Source of the DNA: Phyllostachys edulis
Lineage: Eukaryota; Streptophyta; Magnoliopsida; Poales; Poaceae
Reading direction: 5' to 3'
Assembly (NCBI GenBank): GCA_036346405.1
Contig: CM070554.1
Location: 42,150,204-42,214,203, forward strand
DNA: 64,000 nt
Each line of letters starts with the position of its first letter. Position 1 is the stretch's first letter. A model generated the notes under the pieces. The model made no database searches and was not told the origin of the DNA. It worked only from the letters and a program-made list of their open reading frames with translations. Positions 46,484 to 57,473 of this stretch are shown one piece after another. The position numbers and the translations under genes are program-made.

Positions 46484-48281
46484 TTAACTAATCCCGAAAC
46501 CACTTATTATAAAATTAGCCATGCATGTTTATATAAAACAATATACTTTTTATAAAATGGGATCAATATGATCAAAGGTCTACGACTTGCCTTCGTTGAA
46601 GAGTAGCGGTGCTTCGGTCGTCGGGTCCGCGAAATCTTCCGAAACGCCGGAACCTATACACGCGAACAAAGCTAAATAAATAAAACAACTCCAAATAAAT
46701 ACCAAATAAATACTAATAGGAAGGCAAGGATTTTAGATGAATTTAGAAATTTGAATCACTCGAATCGGAGTTCGAATGAGAAAGTTATGGCCAAAAGAAG
46801 ATAGGAAAACACATGAAATCAAGAAAAAGGAATTTCCTGATTTCTGGAATTATTTTCCTAAAGGAAAATCAAATTATTGCGCAAGTCGACGTCGTGAGGG
46901 TTTTCCTACGTTAAAATAAAAGAAAGAATTCTGACAAGCGGGGCCCACTTGTCATAGAGAGGGTGCATGTGGACTGAGTCCATACGGCTTTCCGAAGGGG
47001 GTGCCACGTAGGCGGCCACGCTGCGTGCAGAGGCCGGCGTGGCGCCGACGGGCGACCACGGTGGCGCCACGCTACCCCGAGCGCGGCGCTTGGTTTTGAG
47101 GGTTTCGCCGGCGAACGGCGACGAGCCGGCCGGGCGGCGTAGGGTACGAAGGAGAGAGGAAGTCGCGGCGAACACGATCGCTAGGTCTCGGCAACGCGGG
47201 CGGCGACGAGCAGGCCAGCGAGCGCGAGAAGCGGAGGAGGCGGCGTTGACGGCGGAGAACTCCGGTCCGGGGTTCAGGGCGACGGAGGTGCGACCGCGCG
47301 CATCACCGCCGGGCGATGCCGAAGGGGTGGTCGGCGACGGCGGAAGGCTCAACGGCGACGGCGGTGCGGCGAGCCAGGGCGGCGACGGCAGAGAAGCTTC
47401 AAATGCGCCGAGAGAGCGGGGAGATGGGAAGGGAGGAGAGGGAAAGGAAGAGGAGCTCTGGGCGGTCCTTATCTTGGCGTTTAAATAGGCGCGACGGGTG
47501 CGGAGGAGGAGGACGGCATGGAGCTCCACTCGGCCATTAATGGCGGTGTCCGTGGGCGGATGGGAGGAGGCATGGGCGGCAAGGGCATGGCGAGGGCGGC
47601 AAGTCTGCGGCGGAGGCGGAGGCGGCAAGGCGGCAGCCAGGATTCGAGGAGCGGACGAGGAGCGGGCGATGCCAGGATTCATGCAAGGCATGGGCGACAA
47701 GGACGTGGGCGCTGACCATGGAGGAGGAAGACGGGCTGACAGATGGGCTCAAGGCGTCGAGAGAGAAGGGAGAGAGAGCGCGGCGAGGTGGTGAGGCCGT
47801 CTGATGGGAATCTGACGATGCGAGGGGGGTCTTGATTTGGGCCAAGGCTCTTGTGTGCCGAATGGATGGGTCAAGGAATTCGGCTCAAACTGAGGGAGGG
47901 GATTTTAAGGATTTTTCTTTTTAGAAAATACCAGAAAAGCAAAAGGAATTTTAGAAAATAGTTTAATCCGTCCAAAAATTCTAGGAAAATTCACGTAAAT
48001 CCCTTGAATTATTTAGGACTTAGTAAAAATATTTTAGCCTCACTATTGCTTTTAATTTTTGGCAATTAATTATTTTTAACATAAGGCCAAGGAAAAACCA
48101 AATTAAAATCCAACTAAACTCACTAAACCAACTTTAATTAGTTCAAGTTTTAATTAATTCAAATTAAACCACTTTTGAAATTCTAAAATACAATTTAAGC
48201 TATGACAAATTAATAAACCCAAATGGTTCCTTTTTAGGGTTTTCAAAATTTTCAAAAAGGCCAGAAAATAGGGATGTTACA
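46484..48281 (-). repeat. G1 5' LTR, outer part
   Basis: Aligns with 23243-24625 plus 40643-41035 of the G1 3' LTR, without the T1 insertion. In minus orientation it starts TGTAACATCCC at 48281. A TATA-like TATTTAAA is at 47480-47487. The missing inner part lies in or beyond the N gap. Confidence 0.85.
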
Positions 48282-48330
48282 CATCATGATTGTGCAACTC
48301 TGTCCAATCATGATTTTTTTTGTGTTGATA
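48282..48330 (-). pseudogene. Unidentified gene exon, 5' part, beyond G1
   Basis: It reads YQHKKNHDWTELHNHD in frame with ATSMLRSL on the left side of G1. A possible splice acceptor TTCTAG immediately precedes it (minus strand, 48331 onward). It includes the TSD copy 48282-48286. With the 3' part it gives an exon of 70 codons including the stop. Confidence 0.45.
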
Positions 48331-48834
48331 CTAGAAGGATTGCAGCATAACACGTTCCAACGGCTACCAGGTATTAATCCCTGAGATAAGCAAGCAACAA
48401 CAATATCCAGGTTTCAGAAAATCAGAGCACAGTAGGTGCAGTCTGCTGACACTTACGCCTACTAAGGATACAGATCAGAGACGAAAAATAACACAAATAT
48501 CGTAGATGGCAAATGTTGGGGCAAACAAATATGTTCCTTCATTTAGACTTGTCGAATAACACACAGCAACTCTCTTGATATGACCGGACAAACCAAAGTT
48601 TGACATTATCCCATAAAACAAGAACTCGAACTGTTAAGAAATCACAGTTAAGAAAACTGTTTACATCCAAGACGGATCTTACATCACAATTGGTCCACAA
48701 TGATGATAAATACTTCTCAAAGCACCCTTTTCTAGGTTATATTTGGTCTAATTCCATATTTGCAGACGCATTCATTTAAGATCTAGCAAGAACTATGCGG
48801 ATGTGCAGCATGGATCCCTAAGCAGCCAATTTTC
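48287..48834 (-). other. Probable 3' flank/3' UTR-derived sequence of the SUMO-E2 fragment
   Basis: About 500 bp, AT-rich, without LTR or coding signatures apart from the exon piece at 48282-48330. It directly follows the SUMO-E2 stop codon on the minus strand, so it may be captured 3' UTR. Confidence 0.35.
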
Positions 48835-49310
48835 TCAGACCAACGGAGGATACTGCTTGGCCTGCAGCCGAACACGCCTCTTATATTCCGTCAGATCCTG
48901 CAGACCAAAAAAGAAGTGTTACTAATACAGGACTGAATATCTGAACCGTAAGTAGTAATGTTTAGGGTAAATAGTTACGACTCCAGTAAACATTAGCTGG
49001 AACCTGGTTGGTCACTTTTGTCTAACCTGGATAAAAAGGTGATAACCATCGGTCTGAGCAGGGTCAGCAGGATTTGGCTGATCAAGCAAGTCCTGAATTC
49101 CAACAAGTATCTGCTTGACAGTAATGGCTGGTCTCCAACCCTGAGAGGATACAATTGGAACAGTAATACCATGCTATCAAGTTTGGCGTTACATAAAACC
49201 TAAAAAATGATTGGAAAACTTACGCTGTCTTCGTTAAGAATTGACAGGCAGACTGTTCCCGAAGGATAGACATTTGGGTGGAAGAAACCCGGTGGGAACT
49301 TGCACTTGGG
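48835..49310 (-). pseudogene. SCE1: SUMO-conjugating enzyme E2 (UBC9/SCE1) fragment, last three coding exons
   Basis: UBC9/SCE1 transfers SUMO to target lysines. Minus-strand exons: 49310-49224 (PKCKFPPGFFHPNVYPSGTV then CLSILNEDS), 49140-49027 (GWRPAITVKQILVGIQDLLD then QPNPADPAQTDGYHLFIQ), 48897-48835 (DLTEYKRRVRLQAKQYPPLV, stop). Introns keep GT/AG ends (GTAAGT, CTCAG; GTTAGA, CTGCAG). The HPN motif and catalytic cysteine (codon 49248-49250) are present. The first third of the enzyme (about 60 residues) is absent; an ABC-protein fragment is joined there instead. Retained introns show DNA-level capture, not retroposition. Changes from the usual sequence are few (PPGFF for PQGFF, DLTEY for DPTEY). 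Confidence 0.92.
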
Positions 49311-49603
49311 GAGCGTGGACTTGCCGCAGCCGTTGGGGCCGAGGAGTATCCAGATCTGGCCCTACGGGACGCGGAGGGAGCATTCCTTGAGCACCGGCAG
49401 CACCAGACTCGCCAGCGTCGTCACCGAGAACCCGACGCCGTGGTTCTCGATGGCGGGGCGACGGAGGGGAGGCCGAGGCGAGCACTTGGCGACGGGGGCA
49501 AGGGGGAAGGGGAAGCGGTCAGGGTGGCTCGCCCGGCGGCGTAGGAAGGCGGGTAGGGGCAGCAGCAGATGGGGTAGGCGCTGCCGGTGAGGCTTTGCGC
49601 CAT
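49311..49603 (-). pseudogene. Plastid-type ABC protein N-terminal fragment (ABCI10/NAP-like), fused to SUMO E2
   Basis: The minus strand has a possible start at 49603 (MAQSLTGSAYPICCCPYPPS, Ser/Pro/Ala-rich as in chloroplast transit peptides), then in another frame AIENHGVGFSVTTLASLVLP and VLKECSLRVP, a TAG stop (49362-49364), and GQIWILLGPNGCGKSTL with a complete Walker A (49314-49340). The family, energy-coupling-type ABC ATPases such as plant ABCI10, continues STLLK; here the next codons are SUMO-E2 PKCKF. A frameshift (about 49450-49500) and the stop make it non-coding as it stands. Assignment to ABCI10 rather than a related ABC protein is moderate. Confidence 0.7.
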
Positions 49604-49738
49604 CTCGTGGTGCTCGCGTCGCTCGTGAGGAGAAAGAAAGAAGAAACGCGTTTAAGCCCAAGGGGTACGCGCCGGGGGCAAAGTAATGGCATTTTGCGGG
49701 TAAATAATTAGAACTTCAATGGGTATTTTTGCTCTATC

Positions 49739-49829
49739 AAGTTAGATTCTCACGAGAATCCTGATGAGGACATCACTCCTTCGGATACACGCACTACACA
49801 ACATCCTCCAGATCCGGTTGCTAAGCTAC
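49739..49829 (+). pseudogene. Gypsy pol 3' coding tail, part before T2
   Basis: The plus strand reads DSHENPDEDITPSDTRTTQH then PPDPVAKLQG, in frame with the segment after T2. It is the C-terminal, low-complexity tail of a plant gypsy polyprotein. The boundary with the gene-fragment region to the left is not exact. Confidence 0.55.
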
Positions 49830-49834
49830 AAGGT
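49830..49834. repeat. Target-site duplication of T2 (AAGGT)
   Basis: AAGGT at 49830-49834 and at 63565-63569, flanking the T2 LTR ends. Perfect match. Confidence 0.92.
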
Positions 49835-52800
49835 TGTGACGACCCACCCCGTGATGTACCGCAAGAGGTCCGGGAGGACCATTTTTTTTTTTGCGCTGCG
49901 AAGTCACCACGGAAGGATGTGGTAGCACCGCATGGAGCTTTACCGAGGAGGTGCGGGACCTCCCAGAGGTCTTATGGACCTCCCGGAGGTCTTGGTCCGC
50001 CATCGACCTCCCAGAGGTCTTGAGGACCTCCCGGAGGTCGTGGCCGCCACCGCTGCAGTAGCACCTCCAGCACATCACCAAGAGAGGTCCGCAGACCTCC
50101 CAAGCTAAGTCCCAGGGACCTCCCAGTGGTCCCGCCTGCATCCGAGCTAGTCCCGGGACAATCGAGCTAGCTCGCACAAGAACACAAGCCAATACCACAA
50201 CCACGAGGTCAAACAAAGATGAAGCGCATAAATTAAACTTTATATAATAGGACCTTATGGTCAAGCTTGTTAACAAGAGGTCCGCCACCGAGGGCTTACA
50301 AAACCAACGAGGACTTACAATCTGGCGATAAGGAGCTCTAGGGCTCAAACACCAAAACACGCAGAAGCCATCCAACAAGCACCACAGTGCCGTCGGGTGG
50401 AGGACGCCCTAGGCATCTTAGTCGTCAAGAATTCCTCCTCGAAGAGGTCTCAGACCGCTCGCACTTGGTCATCCTCATAATCTGCTTTGACACAGTATTA
50501 AGCCATGAGTACTTGGAATGTACTCAAGAAGTCACAGAGAGCAAAGATGCCATAATATTCATGCAAGGACTTACCAATGGAGAGTTGTATGGTTAGTTTA
50601 TGCAAAGCCAAATTTGACAATAATAGCAATAATAGATTGAAAGGCAAGAAGGTAAAACCATAATACATAATACTTTTGATGTTTTAATAAAAGGTGGTGT
50701 GAGCACCAACTCACGGCCACAACCAAAAATTGGGGAGGTCTGATCACACCAAAGGCTGTGTCCTCACCCAAAACCCACCTCGAACACCCATTCCAGAGGT
50801 CCGAACCAACCCTGGACCACTACCCGAGCCAACCTTGACCCCTCTGGAGCCGGCCAAGGTCTCTTCGAGGCAAAGCCAAAGCATCTCGCTGAAGTGTCCA
50901 TGGCACAAGCTTTTGAAACATCTACCCTTGCACCATTTCATCGAGCATGTCCATGACCAAGGACTTGGCTATTCAATAGATCTTTTACTCGCAGAGGTGT
51001 ACAACTTTACCCACAATCCACGATCTCTCTAGCGGATGGGTTCCGGCCACCCTTGCTCACTTCCTAAGGTGAGCAGATCTAGAGAGCAGCAAGGCCTTTA
51101 CAAAGCTTTGAACTGACTAGGGCTGCCCGCTAAGGTTTCGCAATCCCTCTAGTGGTCTAGAAATCCACGGGGTTATGGGTGCCCTCTTGCGCCAACTAAT
51201 CACACGCTCAACCAAAACAGCCCCAAGCCATCTCATTGCTAATTATTCAGCCTGCACCATTCCCATAAAATGATCTTGTGGTTGCACTAATTGGCCCGAT
51301 TAAACAGATACAAAGTGAAGTCCTTAATTGTGCTAAGGCAAGACTTCCACAAACCAAAGGTGCACAAACACCCACTACTCACTCCTGCCTTCTTGCCTTA
51401 GCAAAACAATTGTATTAGCCCATGCCAAAAGACCACCCACCTGGCACACAAATTTTAACCAAGTGGTCTCACACCACGATCGACCAAACTTAGGCATCCC
51501 GCCATAGTCAGCTCAACAATGGCACCAACCACACATTTCATAACTTATTAGTCAAGATTATTGGAGATGAAGCATGATACGCTCAAACCACGTTTTCTAA
51601 GCGAGGCTATATAAGACCCACGGCCCCCATGTTGGCAAATAACGAGAGAACGCCAACTAAATTATCCACCCTAAGGCTCACAAGGTGAATCATGACAACA
51701 TGATGGAGACAAGGTATAAAGGAGGCATAACAACAAGTAGGTAAGTAACTATAGCCCAAACCATTTTCTTATAAACATAGCCATGCATGATAATTTAAAC
51801 CAAATACATTTGCAAAGCTTGGTTCAAGATGATCAAAAGGAGGTCTGTGGCTTGCCTTGGTCAAGCAAAGGAGAGCCTTCTGCAAGAAGAGTCGGGTCCA
51901 AGATCTCCTCGAACTCGTGATCTACACGTTCAAGAGAACCAAATAAGCAAAACCACACTAAGCCGAGAACAACAAAAGAACCAAAAAGGAACTCAAACCA
52001 ACTCAGCCAAAAGGAAACCAAGAGGCTTAACACCGCCTCAAAGAGCTCTGAGGGAGGGTCTTGCGCAAGGAAGAACCGAGCGAGAGGAGGCAGGAAGGAA
52101 GAAATGAGCAAAGATTACAAAGGCTCGCCTCCCAAAGCTAAATATAGCCGGAGTTGGTGGTGTGCACCACAAGGAAACCCAGAGACGTGTTGGCAACGGG
52201 ACTACTTGGGCGGGGCTTGCCCAAAAGAATTGAAATAAAGTACCTCGGATGGGATTGCATTTAATGTGACCCGACACCTATTAAATGCGCATGCAGTCTG
52301 AGGCAAGAGCAACAATTACAAGGTGAAGAGGGCTGGCAAGTGGGGCTATCAAAAGGGTGCACCATCTGGTCAAAGAGGTGGCCCCACCGAAAAGGGTCAT
52401 TCCCGCCAAAGACCACCGCGAGGTCTGGGCAAGAGGTCCAAGACACTCAAAGGGGAGGTCTGAGACAGAGGTCCAAGGACTCAAGAAGAGGTCCCGGTCA
52501 AGAGGTCCTCAAAGCTCACAACGAGGAGGCCACGACACTCGGACTGCACAAGGGAGGTCTAAGGGTCAAGATTTCAAGGGAGGACCTCAACGGTCCAGAT
52601 CAAAGGGCGCAGGAGGTCTGACGAGTAGATCTCCAAAAGGAGATCTAACGGTCAAGATCTCAAGGGAGGACCTCAACGGTCCAGATCAAAGGGCGCGGGA
52701 GGTCCCGACCAACAGAATATTCAAGGTTAGGAGGTGGTCTTTACAAAAGACCAAAAAGGGCCGGAGGTGGTCCTTGCAAAACAGCGAGGAGGTCACGGAT

Positions 52801-54153
52801 CAAGGAAAACGCAAGAAGAAAGCAGAGCCGCTCGATCGAATTCCAAGCGGTCCAGAAGAAAGGAACGTTTGGACCATCCAAACGTCACTGCTAGCTTGAG
52901 CCGTCGATCCAGATCGGATGGCGCTGAACGAGGGGCCGTTCGGACCGAGCGAAACAGACCGAAGAAGGCTAGGCCGTCTGATTTAGATCGAGACGGCCCT
53001 TAGGTGAGAAAGGCAAAGCCTTAAGCGATACTGACCACAAGAGTCAAAGAGGGTCCAAGCGCTAAGGAGGTCTTGGGCTCGAGGAGGTCTGGACCTTGGA
53101 TCCCACTAAAGGAGAACACAGACGGCTAAGATCTCGAGAAAGGAGGTCCTAAAGGCCGATCCTAACAAGGGAGGTCTGAGCGGCTAGATCTCAACAAGGG
53201 AGGTCTGAGCGGCTAGATCTCAACAAGGGGAGGTCTGAGCGGCTAGATCTCAACAAGGGAGGTCTGAGCGGCTAGATCTCAACAAGGGGAGGTCTGAGCG
53301 CTAGATCTCAACAAGGGGAGGTCTGAGGCTAGATCTCAACAAGGGGAGGTCTGAGCGGCTAGAGCTCAACAAGGGAGGTCTGAGCGGCTAGATCTCAACA
53401 AGGGGAGGTCTGAGCTGCTAGATCTCAACAAGGGAGGTCTGAGCTAGATCTCAACAAGGGGAGGTCTGAGCGGCTAGATCTCAACAAGGGAGGTCTGAGC
53501 GGCTAGATCTCAACAAGGGGAGGTCTTAAAGGACACGGAGGAGGTCCATAGGACACGAAAGGTCTCAGGGACAAGGGAGGTCTATTTGAACACAAGGGAG
53601 GTCCAAATAGCCACAAGGAGGTCTAGAAAGGTCCCAAAAGGGCACTGGAGGTCCAGAGGAACTCGAGCGCCCAAGAGAACTCAGAGGTTCCGAGAGGCGT
53701 GGAGAGGTCCACAGGAGGTCCAAAAGAAGCAAAGCTAAGCGTGGCTTGAAGAGACCAAAGAGGTTAGAAACACCAACCCGAGCCGAAGTTCTTAACAAGA
53801 AAACCCAAACACGGAGGGGTCCCAACAGAGGGGAAAGAAGAGAGAGAGAGAGAGAGAAGGGAGGTCTGAGTCTCAAAGAGATTCAAGCCAACAAAGGAAG
53901 TTAAAAGAGAAGACAAAACCTGTGGCACACAGGAGGCTCGGGGACACAAAGAACCCAAGAGCAAGAAGACACAACAGAGAGCTACAACCGCAAGGAACAC
54001 CAACTAAGAGCTTAGTTAAGGTTTGATTAATTCCAATTGAACTCTCCAGATTCAAAAATCTCGAAGTTAAGCTTTGGATTCTCAATAAAGCCAAATGGTT
54101 ACTTTTATTTTGAAAACTTGGCAAGGACTTTAAAAGAAAACGGACGCGTTACA
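49835..54153 (-). repeat. T2 3' LTR (4,319 bp)
   Basis: Plus-strand ends TGTGACGACC and GCGTTACA; on the minus strand it starts TGTAACGCGTCC. It has a GAGGTC-dense block (49860-50130), the shared modules at 50506-50525 (GAGTACttggaatGTACTCA) and 50945-51015, a TATA-like minus TATATAAA at 50239-50246, and a 12-copy tandem array (53168-53520). Confidence 0.9.
53168..53520 (-). repeat. 30-bp tandem array in T2 3' LTR, 12 copies
   Basis: Unit on the plus strand is of the form AGGTCTGAGCGGCTAGATCT then CAACAAGGGG, 26-30 bp; shorter units lack CGG or C at the GAGCGGCTAG site. Twelve copies, then AGGTCTTAAA. The 5' LTR has 16 copies. Confidence 0.93.
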
Positions 54154-54548
54154 AACCTTCACCCTTAAGGGAATCTCGACCCCGAGATTCAGCCGAGCTA
54201 GGGAATAGGTGGGGAACTCCTTCCCGAGGTCCTCTTCTCGCTCCCATGTTGCCTCGGCTTGAGTGGTTGCTCCATTGCACCTTGCATGCCTTGGTGGTCT
54301 TGCTCTCGTAACTCTCTCGACACGCCCAAAATCTTGATGGGGTGCTCTCTGTAAGTGAGGTCTTCTTGGAGGTCCACCGCTTCTAAAGGCATTTGGTCCT
54401 CTGGCATTCGCAAGCATTTCTTCAAGCTGTGACACGTGGAACACATTGTGAACTCCAAAGAAGTCGAGGAGGGAGGTCCAACTGTAGGCTACTTCACCCC
54501 TTCTGCAAGGATCGAAAGGGTCCAATAAATCTTGGAGCAAGCTTCCCA
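54154..54548 (-). pseudogene. T2 chromodomain-like tail and integrase C-terminus
   Basis: It contains the polypurine-like tract next to the LTR (minus CCCTTAAGGGTGAAGGTT, 54154-54171), then upstream in coding direction KKCLRMPEDQMPLEAVDLQE and DLTYREHPIKILGVSREL, and ATWEREEDLGKEFP in another frame. This corresponds to the tail of T1 and G1 integrases. Two to three frame changes are present. Confidence 0.7.
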
Positions 54549-55500
54549 CTAACTCGAACATTGCATACCTTTGAGAGGTGAAACTTTGAGGTAGACCTGG
54601 TCTCCTGGGACAAAAGTTAGGTCTCGACGCCTAACATCTGCGTAGCTCTTTTGCCTAGTTTGGGCCGCCTTTAACTTCTCCCTAATTGATCTCACTTGAT
54701 CCTCGGCTTCTTTCAGCAGGTCCGGGCCAAGAACTTGGCCTTCACCCGATTCTGTCCAGTACAAGGGAGTCCTACACTTTCTCCCATAAATAGCTTCAAA
54801 AGGGGACATTTGGAGACTCGCTTGGTAGCTGTTATTATAGGAAAATTCATATATGGTAACATCTTGTCCCAACTAGATTGTCTTTCTAGAGCGCAAGCTC
54901 TCGGCAGATGTCCTCAAGGACTTGGTTAACTCTCTCGGTTTGGCCATCTGCTTGAGGGTGGTATCTCAGACTAAAGTTGAGGCTCTGTGCCCAAGGCATC
55001 ATGTAGCTTTTGCCAAAACTTGGAGGTGAATTGAGATCCTCTGTCGAGACTATCTTCTTTGGAACACCATGAAGGCACACCACTTTTGCCATGTAGATTT
55101 CGCTAGCTTGTCTCCGAATAAGTAGTCTTCACAGAATAAAGTGAGCCATTTTGTTAATCTATCCACTATGACCCAAATAGAATCAAAACCAGCTTGGGTA
55201 CGAGGTAAACCAAGAATAAAATCCATGCCGATCTCTTCCCACTTCCACTCGGGTATGGGTAAGGGCACTAGAAGTCCTCCGTGTCTTTGGTGCATCGCTT
55301 AACCTTTTGGCAAGTGTCACATTTGGCCACAAAATCTGCTATCTCCTTCTTCATTTTCGCCACCAAGACAATTCCTTGACATCTTGGTACATTTTTGTAA
55401 CTCCCGGATGTATAGAATACAAAGCTTCATGGGCTTTTTAAGTATTAGACCCTTGAGCTCCGTGTTATTGGGCACACAGAGCCTCTTATCAAACCAAACC
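54549..55500 (-). pseudogene. T2 integrase
   Basis: N-terminal zinc region around 55320-55400 (KMSRNCLGGENEEGDSRF in a shifted frame). Core: GLPRTQAGFDSIWVIVDRLT, then SLRYHPQADGQTERVNQVLE. C-terminal: EFSYNNSYQASLQMSPFEAI, RRRDLTFVPGDQVYLKVSPL. The second catalytic Asp region (IVSTEDLNSPPSFGKS) is altered by indels. It is homologous to the G1 integrase, with near-identical blocks (YWTESGEGQVLGPD). Confidence 0.75.
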
Positions 55501-55739
55501 GCACCTAGGTCATCCATAGAAAACCTTGCGACCTTCCTTCTCTTATGTTGGTCTTAATCTCTTGGATGCTAGCATCTCCATCTTGGGCTACCTTGATCTG
55601 TTTTTGCAAGGTAGGTTGCACTTCAAGAGTTGCCAAAACCCTTCTTCCACTAACTCAAGTCTAAGCTTCAAGAATTCTTCATACAAGGCAAAGTTGGCTC
55701 TCCTTAACCATCAAAGTATTGACATAAACTTTTACGCTC

Positions 55740-56900
55740 AAAGCATCTCGCCACCACATTGGCCTTGCACAGGTGGTAGTGAATTCCACATTGTAGTCCT
55801 TAATAAGCTCAAGCCACCTTCTCGCCTCAAATTCAAATCTGCTTGTGTAAAGATGTACTTTAGGCTTTTGTGGTCAAGTAAATTTCACACCTATTACCAA
55901 TGAGGTAATGGCGCCAAATTTTAAGGCATGAACCACAAGCAGACCAACTCTAGGTCATGAGTAGGGTAGTTTGCTTCATGAGGCTTCAACTGCCTTGAAG
56001 CGTAAGCTACCACTTTTCGTCCTGCATTAGAACACACCAAGTCCTTGCTTTGACGCATCACAATAAACTTCAAATCTTTCCCGACATCCGAAGAACCAAA
56101 AGCTGGGCAGAGGTCAACTTTCTCTTGAGCTCTTGGAAACTCTGCTCACAACTGAGGTCCAAAGGAACTTTTTTCTTTCTTTAATAGCTGAGTGAGAGGT
56201 TTTGCAATCCGGGAGAAGCCTTCAATAAACCTTCAGAATAACCGCCATGCCAAGAAAACTTCAACTTGAGGCACGGTCCTAGGGGTTCCCAATTGAGCAC
56301 ATCTTGAACCTTACTAGGTTGACAGACACTCCTTCTTTTGACAAAACATGCCCCAAAAAGACCACTTCTTTTAGCCAAAACTCACACTTACTAAATTTGG
56401 CAAAGAGTCGATGAGCTCTCGGCTTTTCCAAAACCGAAAAGAGATGGCTTGTATGCTCCTCTTCACTCTTGGAGTACACTAGAATGTCGTCAATAAAGAC
56501 AATGACAAACTTGTCTAGGTACTCCATGAACACTCGGTTCATCAAATTCATGAAATAGGCAGGGCATTGGTCAGCCCAAAAGACATAACAAAGAATTCAA
56601 ACAACCCATACCTAGTTGAAAAAGCTGTCTTAGGATGTCTTCCTTGCGAATCTTAAGTTGGTGATATCCTGTTCTCAAATCTATCTTGGAAAACACAAGA
56701 CCCCTTCAATTGATCAAATAAATCATCAATTCTTGGCAAAGGATACTTGTTCTTGATGGTGACATCATTGAGAGCTCAGAGTCCACACACATCCTTTGAG
56801 TGCCATCCTTTTTAGGCACAAAATCACCGAGGCTCCCCAAGGTGAGGAGCTAGGTCTAATAAAACCCTTGCTCGCAAGTCTTCCAACCGCTTTTCAACTC
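55740..56900 (-). pseudogene. T2 reverse transcriptase and RNase H
   Basis: RT catalytic motif VFIDDILVYSK at about 56478-56510, preceded by MNLMNRVFMEYLDKFVI and followed by FSKCEFWLKEVVFLGHVLSK and EGVSVN. The RNase H portion, with a YASRQLKPHEANYPTHDLEL-like block, is at about 55930-56020. An upstream RT piece (KNKYPLPRIDDLFDQL-like) is at 56690-56760. Heavily frameshifted. Confidence 0.75.
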
Positions 56901-57059
56901 CACATGATCATCAACATGCAATCAGAGGGCCTTTTGGAGATGGGGAGGTCCACAGGACAAGGTTTATGACAAACTCAAGGTCTCTGTCTGGGGCATTCCC
57001 TGGAGCTCATCAGGAACACATCCACAAATTCTTTAACAACAGGACATCCTCCAAAACTT

Positions 57060-57420
57060 GAACTTGAGCACTACAAGATAGGGCTCCTTGGAGTTTCTCC
57101 GAGGTGGCGAAAACTTCACAAAGGCACCACTAGGGCTGGTCAAAGAGATACTTTTGCCACTACAATCCAACATGGCATGGTGGTTAGCTAGCCACCCATG
57201 CCCAAAATCACATCTAGGGACCCGTGTCCAAAAGGATAAGGTTGGCTAGAAATTCTACTCCTTCTATGACCATTTTCACTTGTGGACAACCCCGTTCGTG
57301 CTTAGTTCTCGAGCTGGGATTGAACCAACAAGGTAGACTTAAGAGCAACAACTCAAACTGGTGCTTTGCAAAGAAACTCCGAGAAATAAACGAATGGGAA
57401 GCTCCAGAGTCAAATAAAAC
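57060..57420 (-). pseudogene. T2 aspartic protease
   Basis: The active-site motif VLFDSGASHSF-like sequence is encoded at about 57386-57411 (minus). The conserved end SLDVILGMGG with NHHAMLDC-like sequence is at about 57165-57222. Frame changes lie between. It precedes RT as in other chromoviruses. Confidence 0.65.
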
Positions 57421-57473
57421 TACACTGCATCAAATTTACTAGGAACATACCTAGTACCACGCCCGAGGAGGTC

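Larger units (their letters stand above)
21683..48281 (-). mobile_element. G1: Ty3/gypsy chromovirus (Tekay/Del-like), carrying nested insertions
   Basis: Outer ends are TGTCGGGACC (21683) and GGGATGTTACA (48281), flanked by CATCA. In minus orientation the 5' LTR is the right one (only 46484-48281 visible) and the 3' LTR is 41035-40643 plus 24630-21683. The body retains chromodomain, integrase, RNase H and the C-terminal RT part (41048-43254). T1 is inserted in the 3' LTR, and element X in the 5' LTR. The N gap removes gag, protease, the primer site and half of the 5' LTR. Confidence 0.85.

Noticed and set aside
48835..49603. A functional SUMO E2 or ABC transporter gene
   Set aside because: The E2 lacks its first third, the ABC part stops right after Walker A, and a stop and a frameshift interrupt the fusion.
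52340..53003. Charged open frames in the T2 3' LTR
   Set aside because: They are GAGGTC-rich LTR sequence; the corresponding frames in the 5' LTR (61576-62019) are shifted by indels and have no protein-family match.
53168..53520. CRISPR-like array of regular repeats
   Set aside because: Units are contiguous without spacers, lie in an LTR of a plant element and occur in both LTRs.
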